Shown piece by piece: positions 35,273 to 44,187 of a DNA stretch of 64,000 nt. The stretch spans positions 5,010-69,009 of the forward strand of contig CALFXA010000238.1 in assembly GCA_937928015.1 (NCBI GenBank), read 5' to 3'. Under the pieces are notes generated by a model, which worked only from the letters and a program-made list of their open reading frames with translations, was not told where the DNA came from and did no database searches. Each line of letters begins with the position of its first letter. The stretch's first letter is position 1. Made by a program: the position numbers and the translations under genes. Source of the stretch: an uncultured Anaerolineales bacterium. Its GTDB lineage: Bacteria; Chloroflexota; Anaerolineae; Anaerolineales; Villigracilaceae.

Positions 35273-35302
35273 AAATGCGGCCATGAACTCATGGCCGCAT
35301 TT
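35273..35302. terminator. Terminator after the FKBP gene
   Basis: Perfect stem AAATGCGGCCATGA with a 2-nt loop, A-rich on one side and T-rich on the other, 30 bp beyond the FKBP stop. Confidence 0.8.
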
Positions 35303-35333
35303 CGATCCAAAACAATGCGAAACGTGCTTCGTT

Positions 35334-35669
35334 CTACTTTACATCCACAAGTTCGACATCAAAAACAAGAGTGGCGTTCGGGGGGATGATTCCGCCCGCG
35401 CCGCGTTCGCCATACCCGAGGCTCGACGGGATGATGAGTTGGGCTTTGCCTCCGACCTTCATCAGGGTGATGCCTTCGTCCCAGCCTTTGATGACCTGAC
35501 CGACTCCCAGCCTGAAGGTGATGGGCTCACCACGCGAGATGGAGCTGTCGAACACGCGGCCGTCCTGAAATTTACCCGTGTAATGTACGCTGACCGTCTT
35601 GCCTGCCGCGGCCTGTGCGCCCGTGCCTGCCTTCACTTCGATGTATTCAAGTCCACTAGATGTCTTCAT
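35334..35669 (-). CDS. FKBP-type peptidyl-prolyl cis-trans isomerase
   Basis: A 111-residue single-domain FKBP. It holds the active-site series typical of the family: [46 protein letters not shown] and FDVELVDVK. It has no signal peptide, so it acts in the cytoplasm as a folding catalyst. It is monocistronic, between a terminator and the bc-complex operon. Confidence 0.96.
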   Translation of the reverse strand: MKTSSGLEYIEVKAGTGAQAAAGKTVSVHYTGKFQDGRVFDSSISRGEPITFRLGVGQVIKGWDEGITLMKVGGKAQLIIPSSLGYGERGAGGIIPPNATLVFDVELVDVK

Positions 35670-35756
35670 GGTTTCTCCGTTTCAATTTTCAGATATTGTA
35701 CTTGCAAAAAATACAGCCGGGATGTTGTCCCGGCTGTGGTCATCTCACGCAGTGAA

Positions 35757-37163
35757 TTATGGTGTAGGAGTAGGCACAGGTGTCGGCGGAACGTACAACG
35801 CGGCGGCCTCCTCGGCGGTTTGCGGCATGCCATTCATGATCCAGCGGATCCAGACATCGATCACGTCTGTGGGCAGGTGCCCCTTGGGTGGCATGACGCC
35901 AATGAGTTCTTCGCCCTTCTCGTCGAGAATGGCCTGTCCCTGGATAACCTGCAACAGGTAGGAGTTCATGTCGCCTTTGACCAGGTTCTTGTCCGCCTGG
36001 TCGCCGGTGGTGAGGATCTCCTGATAGCTGGTCATCAAGAAATTATTGTTGTCCTTGCCCGCGCGGTGACAGGAGATGCAATAACGCTTGACGATGGGCG
36101 CGATGTGCACATCGTACGATGGGACTTCACCATCGGCCAGCGACGGGAAGAGTGGCTTCATGACGGGTTTCTCGAAGCGGTCGTCCCAGTTGTAGCGCAT
36201 GAAGGTGACGATATAGTCGATCTCGCTTTTGGTCAGGCCTTCGGGGTTGTAGGCCTTGCCAAAGGGATTCATACCCGCATCGGGACGCCCGTAGTTGATG
36301 ACTTCGGCGATGGCGGCGTCGTTGAGCGTGTAGAGCATGTCGCGACCGTTGATGGGGCTGATCTCCTTGCCCTCCAACCCTTCCACGCCTTCGATGACGG
36401 TCACCTTGCCGTCGTCGCCGTGGCATTCCACGCAGTGCACCGAGTACAGATCCTGGCCTGCGCTGATCTGCTCGATCAGGGTGTTGGCGACGGTCTCCTC
36501 TGTCTTGGCGACGGGCGGGGCGACGATAAACGTCGCAGCGGCGAATCCAACCATCAAAACGGCGGCCAGGCCCGAGGTCCAGAGCATGGGGGCGACGGGG
36601 CTATCCTCCCCCCGGCGATAGGCCAGGTAGTACAAAACGATCAGCGCCAGCCCGGGGATGGCGAGTCCCATGACGGTCTGCAGGATGCCTGGCAACTTCG
36701 AGCCGCTTTCAGAGACGGTGGGGATATCGGACACCAGTGTCAAGAGAACCATGTCGAAGACGATGATCCCCATGACCGTCAGCGGAAGCATGCGGCGGGT
36801 GTAGTAGCGCCAGGGGGATTTGTCGATGAAGGGCAGCAGGGTCAGCAAGCCGATCCCGATGGTCGGGACCAGCACGGTGGCCAACCACTCAACCTTGCCC
36901 AACAGCGGAATCTGGCCGTATAGGGCCAGGAACTTGAAGAGGAACAGGAAATACCACTCAGGGCGCGGAATGTAGGCGGTGTCGCTGGGATCGGCCTTGG
37001 GGGAATTCTCCACGCCGATGAAGGTGGCCAGCAGGACCAGCACGATAAAGATGGCCAGCGAGACGATCACATCCTTGAAGATGCTGTCGGGCCAGAAGCG
37101 TTCGCCGCGCTGAAGTTCGCGGTCGTAGCGTTGATTGATCTGTTTTTTGGTTTCGTCGTTCAT
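35757..37163 (-). CDS. Cytochrome b subunit IV-type protein fused to a dihaem cytochrome c
   Basis: A 468-residue fusion. Residues 1-215 are the C-terminal half of cytochrome b (subunit IV type) with the quinol-site motif PEWY at 68-71 and about five TM helices. Residues 230-450 hold two c-type haem sites, C244-VEC-H248 and C362-ISC-H366, each with a later Met (GMNPFG, GVMPPKG). The end is VPPTPVPTPTP. It replaces a separate cytochrome c1 or f, so electrons pass from Rieske to these haems. It is the third gene after Rieske and cytochrome b. Confidence 0.92.
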   Translation of the reverse strand: MNDETKKQINQRYDRELQRGERFWPDSIFKDVIVSLAIFIVLVLLATFIGVENSPKADPSDTAYIPRPEWYFLFLFKFLALYGQIPLLGKVEWLATVLVPTIGIGLLTLLPFIDKSPWRYYTRRMLPLTVMGIIVFDMVLLTLVSDIPTVSESGSKLPGILQTVMGLAIPGLALIVLYYLAYRRGEDSPVAPMLWTSGLAAVLMVGFAAATFIVAPPVAKTEETVANTLIEQISAGQDLYSVHCVECHGDDGKVTVIEGVEGLEGKEISPINGRDMLYTLNDAAIAEVINYGRPDAGMNPFGKAYNPEGLTKSEIDYIVTFMRYNWDDRFEKPVMKPLFPSLADGEVPSYDVHIAPIVKRYCISCHRAGKDNNNFLMTSYQEILTTGDQADKNLVKGDMNSYLLQVIQGQAILDEKGEELIGVMPPKGHLPTDVIDVWIRWIMNGMPQTAEEAAALYVPPTPVPTPTP

Positions 37164-37178
37164 GGGGACTCCGCTCGG

Positions 37179-37838
37179 CTACTCGTCCCGCGAGGGATAA
37201 TGCGACTCACCATGCTTGATGATGAGGTACAGGTGCACGCCGATCAACCCGGCCAGGGCGGCGGGAAGCAGCCAGATGTGGGCGGCGAAGAAACGCTGGA
37301 GCGTGAGCGCGCTCAGGTCGGGTCCGCCACGCAGGGCCTTGAGGATGAAGTCACCCAGGAAGGGGACACTGCCCGCGATCTGTGTGCCGACGGTGGTGGC
37401 CCAGTAGGCCATCTGATGCCAGGGCAGCAGATAGCCCGTGAAGCCCATACCCAGGGTGAGTAGCAGCAGACCGATGCCAATCAGCCAGGTCAACTCACGC
37501 GGATACTTGAAGGAAGCGGTCACGAACACGCGCAGCATGTGCACGAAGACGATGATGATCATCAGCGACGCACCCCAGTGATGGATGCCGCGGATGAGCC
37601 AGCCGAAGGCGACCCCGTTCATGATATATTGAATTGAGTCGTAGGCGTGGTCGGGCGAGGGCGTGTAGTACACGGTCAGGAATATCCCCGTCAATCCCTG
37701 AATGACGAACAGGAACAGGCTGGCCGAGCCGAGTGTATTCCACCAGTTGCCCTTCGGTTCGGGGCGGTCGAGCAGGTTATCGTACAGGGCTTTCAGGCCG
37801 AGGCGTTCCTCGATCCAATCATAGACTTTTTTCCACAT
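37179..37838 (-). CDS. Cytochrome b (N-terminal, b6-type)
   Basis: A 219-residue membrane cytochrome with four TM helices. The haem-ligand pairs are H86 or H87 with H187 and H100 with H202. FTGYLLPW and RFFAAHIWLLP are family blocks. The protein ends after helix D, as in b6-type split cytochromes, and the remainder is encoded by the next gene. The start is ATG 37838, next to the Rieske stop. An extension to 37991 would overlap the Rieske frame. With its neighbours it forms a quinol:cytochrome c oxidoreductase. Confidence 0.95.
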   Translation of the reverse strand: MWKKVYDWIEERLGLKALYDNLLDRPEPKGNWWNTLGSASLFLFVIQGLTGIFLTVYYTPSPDHAYDSIQYIMNGVAFGWLIRGIHHWGASLMIIIVFVHMLRVFVTASFKYPRELTWLIGIGLLLLTLGMGFTGYLLPWHQMAYWATTVGTQIAGSVPFLGDFILKALRGGPDLSALTLQRFFAAHIWLLPAALAGLIGVHLYLIIKHGESHYPSRDE

Positions 37839-37839
37839 C

Positions 37840-38331
37840 CTAACCTGCCTTGAAGAAGAGTTCGATGACGCCGGCTTCGTTGACGCGGAATTCCTCGAAG
37901 CGGTCCAGCGGCCGGGGTGGGGGCCCGTCGAGCACCGCGCCTTCCTTGCTGAACTTCGCGTCGTGGCAGGGGCAGATAAAGGCTTGGGCATCTTCCTTCC
38001 AGTTGACGGTGCAGCCCAGGTGGGTGCAGCGGCTGTTCAGGATGAGCATATCCTTGGGGTCTTCGGACTTGCGCAGCACGTATCCGCCAAACGTGGTGGA
38101 CGTGCGCTCCCAGCCATTGACCTGGACGCGGGTGAAGGAGAAGGGGATGAGTTTCCCGACCGGGACATCCTCCAACTTGAGGATCGGCACCCAGCCCTCT
38201 TTTGCGCTGGCGCGCAGGGCAGGGTCGACCAGATACCCAATGGCGGGAACACCCAGTGCGACGCCGATCACCCCCCCGATGAGCGCCGTGGCGGCCTTGA
38301 TGAAGTCCCGTCGGCTAAAAGAACCAGACAT
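37840..38331 (-). CDS. Rieske iron-sulfur protein of the bc complex
   Basis: A 163-residue protein with a twin-arginine N-terminus (SRRDFIKAA) acting as Tat signal and anchor, followed by a Rieske fold. The [2Fe-2S] ligands are C102, H104, C120 and H123, and C107 and C122 form the disulfide (CTHLGC, CPCH). It accepts an electron from quinol and passes it to the c-type haems of the downstream fusion protein. It is the first gene of the operon and is divergent from sdhC. Confidence 0.96.
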   Translation of the reverse strand: MSGSFSRRDFIKAATALIGGVIGVALGVPAIGYLVDPALRASAKEGWVPILKLEDVPVGKLIPFSFTRVQVNGWERTSTTFGGYVLRKSEDPKDMLILNSRCTHLGCTVNWKEDAQAFICPCHDAKFSKEGAVLDGPPPRPLDRFEEFRVNEAGVIELFFKAG

Positions 38332-38498
38332 GACACCTCCGTTGCTTCCGATTTGCGCGGGAATTTGGCGGACATTCCTCGCAACCGGTAACCAATTCGG
38401 TTAGAATAGGCCACGTTCTTGTGATTGTGGATTATAAGGGTCTATCCCGTCTTTATTGAAGGAAATCTGAAACGAATATTCCATGAGTATTGTCACTT

Positions 38499-38527
38499 TT
38501 GTCATACAACTGCCCAAGGGATAATTG
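38499..38527 (+). promoter_or_regulatory. Candidate sdh promoter
   Basis: TTGTCA (38499-38504) and TAATTG (38522-38527) are separated by 17 bp, 36 bp before the sdhC start. This is a weak match, but it is the best one in the 231-bp divergent gap. Confidence 0.35.
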
Positions 38528-38562
38528 ACAAGCTCAAACTCATATCCACAAAGGAGGCCGCG

Positions 38563-38940
38563 ATGGGCCTGAAGAGGAACGTGAGCCTGGGTACCGGCTT
38601 GCGGTACAAAGGCGGAGGGCCGATGCTGGTGTTTGTCTTACACCGTATCGGTGGGCTGGGGATGGCGACATTTGTCACGATCCACATCCTGTCATCATTT
38701 TTCGGGGGGGATATTGGTCAGTTTGCGAACCAAATTTATGAAAACTGGGTCTTCCAGATCTTCATATTTTTCTTCGTGCTGTTCCACGCCATCAATGGCC
38801 TGCGGATCACGATCCTGGACCTGTGGCCCAAGCTGATCCCCTACCAGCGTGAAGCCATCTGGGTCGAGTGGGCGGTCTTCCTGCCCATCTACGCGTTGGC
38901 GGCCTTCGTCATCCTGCGCACGGGATTGGCGGGAGGGTAA
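38563..38940 (+). CDS. sdhC: Succinate dehydrogenase cytochrome b subunit
   Basis: A 125-residue membrane anchor with three TM helices and haem-ligand type histidines in VLHRIGGLGMATFVTIHIL and LFHAINGLRI. It forms the quinone-reducing membrane part of complex II with the next protein. AAGGAGG lies 6 nt before the ATG. An upstream in-frame reading is rejected. First gene of sdhCDAB. Confidence 0.9.
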   Translation: MGLKRNVSLGTGLRYKGGGPMLVFVLHRIGGLGMATFVTIHILSSFFGGDIGQFANQIYENWVFQIFIFFFVLFHAINGLRITILDLWPKLIPYQREAIWVEWAVFLPIYALAAFVILRTGLAGG

Positions 38941-38941
38941 C

Positions 38942-39376
38942 ATGGCATCCAAATCGAGAAACCTGTCCATCACCGGGCGCGGCCTGACCAATTTCGAAAG
39001 CATCATGTGGGTCTTTACGCGCCTGTCCGCGCTGGGGATGTACGCCCTGATTCTGTTTGCGATCATCGGGGCGCTGATCATGGGGGCCCGCAACAACATG
39101 AACATGGCCGACGTGCTGCGCTGGGGCTTCATGCCCAACGTGACCCATGTCGCCAGCACGGATGTGCCCGATACGGCTCCCTTCGCCACGCCGTTCTGGA
39201 AACTGGTAGCTAGCGCCCTGCTGTTGGTGGCTACGGCCCACGGCGTGCACGGCCTGGTGGTGATTGCCGACGATTACATCACCAGCGAAGGTGGACGCAA
39301 GATCGTGCGTCTGCTGAGCATCATCATGATGGTCTCCATGAGCTTGATGGGACTGTACATCATCTGGACTTCATAG
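38942..39376 (+). CDS. sdhD: Succinate dehydrogenase membrane anchor subunit
   Basis: A 144-residue protein with three TM helices. [22 protein letters not shown] and [16 protein letters not shown] (with a haem-type His) are the family features. It starts 1 bp after the sdhC stop with GGAGGG in the overlap region. It pairs with SdhC to bind quinone and haem b. Confidence 0.88.
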   Translation: MASKSRNLSITGRGLTNFESIMWVFTRLSALGMYALILFAIIGALIMGARNNMNMADVLRWGFMPNVTHVASTDVPDTAPFATPFWKLVASALLLVATAHGVHGLVVIADDYITSEGGRKIVRLLSIIMMVSMSLMGLYIIWTS

Positions 39377-39389
39377 GACGGTAGATTCC

Positions 39390-41180
39390 ATGACCATTCA
39401 CCAATTCGACGTGGTCGTCGTCGGCGCGGGCGGGGCGGGCCTGATGGCAGGTCTGTATGCCTCACGTGGCGCAAAGACGGCGGTCATTAGCAAGTTGTAT
39501 CCCACGCGTTCCCACACGGGCGCTGCCCAGGGCGGCATCTCCGCCGCGCTGGGAAATTACGAAGAAGACAAACCCGAATGGCACACCTATGACACGGTCA
39601 AGGGCTCGGACTATCTGGGCGATCAGGATGCCATCGAGTTCATGACCAACGAGGCCATCGACGCCGTGCTCGAACTGGAGCACATAGGCCTGCCCTTCGA
39701 CCGCACCCCCGAGGGAAAGATTTCCCAGCGCCCGTTTGGCGGCCACACCAATAACGAGACCGGCAAACCCGTCCGCCGCGCGGCCCACGCCGCCGACCGC
39801 ACCGGGCACATGATCCTGCAAACCCTGTATCAGCAGTGTCTCAAGAACGACGTCACCTTCTACGACGAATATCAAGTGTTGGACTTCCTCAGCGTGGGCG
39901 GCAAAACCGTCGGCGTGGTGGCTGTGGAACTGGCTACCGGTGAGGTCCACACCTTCCACGCCAAGGCTGTCATCTTCGCCACGGGCGGACACGGGCGCAT
40001 CTTCGAGGTCACCTCGAATGCCTATGCCTACACGGGTGACGGCGCTGCCATCCTATTGCGCCGCGGCCTGCCGCTCGAAGATATGGAGTTCTTCCAATTT
40101 CATCCGACCGGCATTTACAAGCTCGGCATTCTCATCACCGAGGGCGTGCGCGGCGAGGGCGGTGTCCTGATCAACGGCAAGGGCGAGCGCTTCATGCCCA
40201 AGTACGCGCCGACCGTCAAGGACCTGGCTTCGCGCGACGTGGTCAGCCGCGCCATCTACACCGAGATCCGCGAGGGACGCGGCGTGAACGGCAAAAACTA
40301 CGTCTATCTCGACGTTCGGCCTGAATCCGTTATCAAGTATGCTGCGATGGACGGCCGCACCAATCTCGACGGTACCCCCTACACTATCACGGGCGAACAG
40401 GTGCTGGCCAAACTGCCCGACATCATCGACTTCTGCCGCGTCTACCTGGGTGTGGACCCGATTACTCAGATGATGCCGATCCAGCCGACCGCGCATTACA
40501 CGATGGGCGGCATCCCGACCAACAAGTACGGCGAAGTGGTCATCGACGACAAGAACACGCCCTTCCCCGGCCTGTTCGCGGCGGGCGAGTGTGCCTGCGT
40601 CTCCGTCCACGGCGCCAATCGTTTGGGAACCAATTCCCTGCTGGACCTGGTCGTGTTCGGCAAACACGCCGGGCTGCGCGCGGCCGAGTACGCCAAGAGC
40701 GCCGACTTCACGCCCCTGCCCGCCAACGCGGACGAGTTTGCCATTTCCCAGTTCAATGCCCTACGCAATGCCAGCGGCAAGGAGAACGCCTTCGACATCG
40801 CCACTGAGATGAAGAAGGTCATGTTCGACGATGTGGGCATCTACCGCAGCGAAAATGGCATGAAGGATGCCATTCAGAAGGTGCGTGCCTTGAAGGAACG
40901 CTATCAACACGTCAAAGTGACCGACACAGGCCGCATCTTCAACACCGAACTGCTCAACGCCTGGGAACTGGGCAACATGCTCGACGTGGCCGAGGTGGTG
41001 GCCGAGTGTGCCCTCAACCGCCAGGAGAGCCGCGGCGGCCACTCGCGCGAGGATTTCCCCAAGCGCGACGACCAGAACTGGCTCAAGCACACCCTGGCCT
41101 GGAAGAAGGACAGCAAGGTGCAGATCGGCTACAAGCCGGTGGTCATTACCAAGTACCAGCCCAAGGAACGCGTTTACTAG
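39390..41180 (+). CDS. sdhA: Succinate dehydrogenase flavoprotein subunit
   Basis: A 596-residue catalytic subunit. FAD binding [11 protein letters not shown] at the N-terminus, covalent FAD His in SHTGAAQGG, substrate-site residues in [12 protein letters not shown] and [11 protein letters not shown], active-site Arg in SRAI and [10 protein letters not shown]. It oxidises succinate to fumarate in the TCA cycle or works in reverse. The C-terminal [17 protein letters not shown] is the usual end. It is followed 10 bp later by sdhB. Confidence 0.97.
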   Translation: MTIHQFDVVVVGAGGAGLMAGLYASRGAKTAVISKLYPTRSHTGAAQGGISAALGNYEEDKPEWHTYDTVKGSDYLGDQDAIEFMTNEAIDAVLELEHIGLPFDRTPEGKISQRPFGGHTNNETGKPVRRAAHAADRTGHMILQTLYQQCLKNDVTFYDEYQVLDFLSVGGKTVGVVAVELATGEVHTFHAKAVIFATGGHGRIFEVTSNAYAYTGDGAAILLRRGLPLEDMEFFQFHPTGIYKLGILITEGVRGEGGVLINGKGERFMPKYAPTVKDLASRDVVSRAIYTEIREGRGVNGKNYVYLDVRPESVIKYAAMDGRTNLDGTPYTITGEQVLAKLPDIIDFCRVYLGVDPITQMMPIQPTAHYTMGGIPTNKYGEVVIDDKNTPFPGLFAAGECACVSVHGANRLGTNSLLDLVVFGKHAGLRAAEYAKSADFTPLPANADEFAISQFNALRNASGKENAFDIATEMKKVMFDDVGIYRSENGMKDAIQKVRALKERYQHVKVTDTGRIFNTELLNAWELGNMLDVAEVVAECALNRQESRGGHSREDFPKRDDQNWLKHTLAWKKDSKVQIGYKPVVITKYQPKERVY

Positions 41181-41190
41181 TGAGGCGATC

Positions 41191-41895
41191 ATGCAGGTAA
41201 CCCTGAAAATCTTCCGCTACAACCCTGAAGTGGACAAGACCTTCCACTACGAAACATACACCCTCGAAGCTCATGAGACCGACCGCGTGTTGGACCTGCT
41301 CGAAGTGGTCAAGGGGCACACAGACGGCACGCTTTCGTTCCGCCGCTCGTGCGCGCACGGTGTGTGCGGCTCGGATGCGCTGCGCATCAACGGCCGCAAC
41401 CACCTGGCCTGCAAGACCCTCGTCCGCGATGTGGGGACCAAGATCACGGTCGAGCCGCTGCTGGGCCTCAAGGTCATCAAGGACCTGATTGTGGACATGG
41501 AGCCCTTCTTCGACAATTACAAGAAGGTGCTGCCCTGGTTCATCAACGACAGCCCGCTCCCAGAGGGCGGACGCGAGCGCCTGCAATCGCCCGAGCAGCG
41601 TGCGCGCTTCGACGAGACCACCAAGTGCATCTTGTGCGCGGCCTGCACCACCTCCTGCCCGTCGTTCTGGGGCGGAGAGGAATACCTGGGTCCCGCTGCG
41701 CTGGTGACAGCCCACCGCTTCATCTTCGACAGCCGCGACGAGGCCGCCGACCAGCGTATGCACGTCATCACCGAGACTGACGGCATTGCCCGCTGTCACA
41801 CGGTCTTCAACTGCACCATGGCCTGTCCGCGCGAGATCGAGATCACCAAAGCCATCGGCGAGTTGAAGATGGCGGTAATCACGGGTAAAGTGTAG
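41191..41895 (+). CDS. sdhB: Succinate dehydrogenase iron-sulfur subunit
   Basis: A 234-residue subunit. A plant-type ferredoxin domain (CAHGVCGSDAL and HLACKTL for the [2Fe-2S] cluster) is followed by a bacterial ferredoxin domain (CILCAACTTSCPSFW, then RCHTVFNCTMACPREI) for the [4Fe-4S] and [3Fe-4S] clusters. It connects FAD to quinone. GAGG lies 5-6 nt before the ATG. A far-upstream in-frame reading overlaps sdhA and is rejected. Last gene of sdhCDAB. Confidence 0.97.
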   Translation: MQVTLKIFRYNPEVDKTFHYETYTLEAHETDRVLDLLEVVKGHTDGTLSFRRSCAHGVCGSDALRINGRNHLACKTLVRDVGTKITVEPLLGLKVIKDLIVDMEPFFDNYKKVLPWFINDSPLPEGGRERLQSPEQRARFDETTKCILCAACTTSCPSFWGGEEYLGPAALVTAHRFIFDSRDEAADQRMHVITETDGIARCHTVFNCTMACPREIEITKAIGELKMAVITGKV

Positions 41896-41908
41896 TCGCA
41901 AGGTAAGC

Positions 41909-41940
41909 AAAAGGCCGCGTCTTGACGCGGCCTTTTTTGT
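41909..41940 (+). terminator. Terminator of the sdh operon
   Basis: Perfect stem AAAGGCCGCGT / ACGCGGCCTTT with 4-nt loop and a T run, 14 bp after sdhB. Confidence 0.95.
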
Positions 41941-41975
41941 TTAAGGGTGTTCTATAATCAGAAAAAGGAGTCTTT

Positions 41976-42179
41976 ATGTGTCGAAGCATCAAACCCCTGC
42001 GCCTGCCCGACCGTCCCGCCACCGAGACGGAGGTCTACGAAGCCGCCCTGCAATATATCCGCAAGGTGAGCGGATACCGAAAACCGTCCCGCGCCAACCA
42101 GGCAGCCTTCGACGTGGCGGTAGCGGAAGTAGCGCAGGCCACGAGAAAAATGCTGGAGGCGCTGCCTGCGGCGAAATAA
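41976..42179 (+). CDS. DUF2277 domain-containing protein
   Basis: A 67-residue protein beginning MCRSIKPLRLP and containing ATETEVYEAALQYIRKVSGYRKPSRAN, the signature of the DUF2277 family (small helical proteins of unknown function). AAGGAG lies 6-7 nt before the ATG and a TATAAT box at about 41952 gives a plausible promoter, so it is a free-standing gene. Confidence 0.88.
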   Translation: MCRSIKPLRLPDRPATETEVYEAALQYIRKVSGYRKPSRANQAAFDVAVAEVAQATRKMLEALPAAK

Positions 42180-42220
42180 AGTGGTGAGCCTGTCAGGTCC
42201 ATCTCTTTATTTTATAAACC

Positions 42221-42763
42221 TTACAACCCCAATGCCTGCTTTCCCTGGACCAGCAATTCGTCGTAGCGGTGTTCGAGGCCGGGATTCGCTCCTCGCAGAC
42301 CCTCGACCACCTGCTCGGTCCATAACAAGTATTCCCGTCTGCGTTGCAGGGACCAGTCGGCGGGCGGGGCATTCAGGATGTCGTTGACGTTACAGATTTT
42401 GTCTGCCAACTTGAGGAGTTTGGCGCGATACGATTTGCGCGGCGCATCCTCGACCTGCAGGCGTTTGCGCTCGGGTTTGGGCAGACTCTTGTCGTCGGTG
42501 ACCTCCATGACGAGGAACAGCACTTCCGCGCCGAACTCGGCTTCGATCTCCTCGGGACGCGTGCCTGTGTCCTCGACGGTGTCATGCAAGAGGGCGGCTG
42601 CCAGCAGGGACGCATCCTCCACACCGCCGATGGAGACCAGGGTCTCGGCCACCTGAATGGGATGATTGATGTAGGGCGAGGCATGGCTGTCCTTGCGGCG
42701 CTGGTCGCGGTGCTTCTCAGCCGAAAAGCGTGCCGCCTTGAGCAGAAGGTGTGTGTTGTTCAT
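42221..42763 (-). CDS. HD-domain (p)ppGpp hydrolase-like protein
   Basis: A 180-residue single-domain HD hydrolase resembling the hydrolase half of RelA/SpoT and the small alarmone hydrolases. Metal and catalytic motifs are the His in [20 protein letters not shown] and [11 protein letters not shown]. There is no synthetase domain. It may degrade (p)ppGpp or another nucleotide. The start follows GGGAG. The gene stands alone, convergent to the small DUF2277 gene. Confidence 0.85.
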   Translation of the reverse strand: MNNTHLLLKAARFSAEKHRDQRRKDSHASPYINHPIQVAETLVSIGGVEDASLLAAALLHDTVEDTGTRPEEIEAEFGAEVLFLVMEVTDDKSLPKPERKRLQVEDAPRKSYRAKLLKLADKICNVNDILNAPPADWSLQRRREYLLWTEQVVEGLRGANPGLEHRYDELLVQGKQALGL

Positions 42764-42787
42764 TCAGTAACTCCCTTCTAAAAAATA

Positions 42788-42810
42788 TGCCCGTGGCGAA
42801 GCCACGGGCA
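42788..42810 (-). terminator. Hairpin after the MFS gene
   Basis: Stem TGCCCGTGGC / GCCACGGGCA with 3-nt loop, located 7 bp past the MFS stop and before the HD gene on the same strand. An AT-rich stretch follows it on the minus strand. Confidence 0.75.
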
Positions 42811-42816
42811 GTCAGG

Positions 42817-44106
42817 TCACATCGATTTGGCGCGTTCGGCCATTTGGTTTCTCAGATTATGAATGTCCCGGTCGATGGTGAAGAGCGCCCCCAGGTAGAA
42901 GACGAAGCATAGCGCCCAGGCGATGACGCATACCCACAGGATGGCATTGGCCTGACCATATTGCAGGGCCAGGGCGCCTGCCAGCGCGGGAGCAAAAGCC
43001 GCGCCGAAATTCTCGACGAAGTACTCCACCGCCTGCGCCGTCGAGCGGACCTCGGGGACGGTCACGTCATAGACGGTGGCGATGACGTTGGGCGAGGAGA
43101 GCGGCATGAAGACGGCCGTCAGGCACATGAAGATGAAGAACTGGGTGGTGTTCTCGATAGGGGTGGTGATGGCCAGGTACATGAAGACCGCGCCGAAGAT
43201 GACGCCCACGCTGGAGACGATGATACGTCCGCGGTTGGTGTATTTGAAGGCCCAGTCGCCGATGTAGCCGCCGATGAAGTATCCAATCGCCAGGATCAGG
43301 ATGACGGGCACCATCGTGCCCAAGACCGCGTCGTTGTCGTAGCCGCGCTCGGTCATCAGATAACCGAAGAAGAAGTAGGTGATGACGTTCCAGGGGAAGA
43401 CGCCCGCGAAACCCTGCAAAAAGACGAACCACATGGTCGGTTTCTTGAAGATCTCGACGGCTTCCTTCCACGAGAAGTGGAACTGACCGATCTCCTCGGC
43501 GTTCTTGTCGGCGTATTCGGGCTCAGCCTGCCCGCGCGGCATTTCCTTGACGCCGAAATAGATGGCGACGGCGATGACCAGCCCCAGGGAGCCGGTGATG
43601 TAGAAGGCCGAGCGCCAGCCGCCGATTATCGGGGCCACTATCAACGCAAGGATCATGCCGACCAGGTAGCCGATGGGCTGGGCCAGTTGCAGGATGCCGT
43701 AGACCTTTCCGCGTAGTTCGGGGCCGAAGTAATCAGCTACCAGCGAGTACAGGCCAGGATAGGATGAGTCGTCGATGCCGGTGGAGGCGCGGGTCGCCAG
43801 GAAAGAGGGATAGGTCCGCACGATGGCGCTCAGCCAGGTGGTGGCGCCCCAGATCAAGGAGGCCAACGCCAGGAGTTTGGCGCGCGCATAGCGGTCATAC
43901 AGGTAACCCCAGACGGGATAGAGAATGGTCCCCACCAGCAAAGCCCCCGTGTTGATTAGGCCCCATTGAGCCAGGTCGATCTTGAAATCTTTCATGATCG
44001 CATCCTGGAACGGACCGATCATCAATTTGTCGGTCTGATGCAGCAGCATGAAAAAGAAGAAGATGACGACCACGAACCAGCGATAACGCGAACTTTTTTG
44101 CGACAT
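42817..44106 (-). CDS. MFS transporter
   Basis: A 429-residue carrier with 12 predicted TM helices and the family motifs GTILYPVWGYLYDRYARAK (motif A, loop 2-3) and a long central loop. Similarity is to the spinster/anion-proton cotransporter style of MFS (TDKLMIGPFQDAI N-terminus, DSSYPGLYSLVADYF). The substrate cannot be read from the sequence. GAGG lies 8 nt before the ATG. It is monocistronic, with a hairpin after it. Confidence 0.85.
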   Translation of the reverse strand: MSQKSSRYRWFVVVIFFFFMLLHQTDKLMIGPFQDAIMKDFKIDLAQWGLINTGALLVGTILYPVWGYLYDRYARAKLLALASLIWGATTWLSAIVRTYPSFLATRASTGIDDSSYPGLYSLVADYFGPELRGKVYGILQLAQPIGYLVGMILALIVAPIIGGWRSAFYITGSLGLVIAVAIYFGVKEMPRGQAEPEYADKNAEEIGQFHFSWKEAVEIFKKPTMWFVFLQGFAGVFPWNVITYFFFGYLMTERGYDNDAVLGTMVPVILILAIGYFIGGYIGDWAFKYTNRGRIIVSSVGVIFGAVFMYLAITTPIENTTQFFIFMCLTAVFMPLSSPNVIATVYDVTVPEVRSTAQAVEYFVENFGAAFAPALAGALALQYGQANAILWVCVIAWALCFVFYLGALFTIDRDIHNLRNQMAERAKSM

Positions 44107-44187
44107 CGGAAACCTCGCTTGGTGGATTTGATTAAGTATCAGGGTTCAAGCGTCAGGTGTCAAGTGGCGGGTGTCAGGTCGTGTGCG

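Noticed and set aside
35247-36923. Long plus-strand frame across FKBP and the cytochrome fusion
   Set aside because: Runs antisense through two well-supported genes and a terminator.
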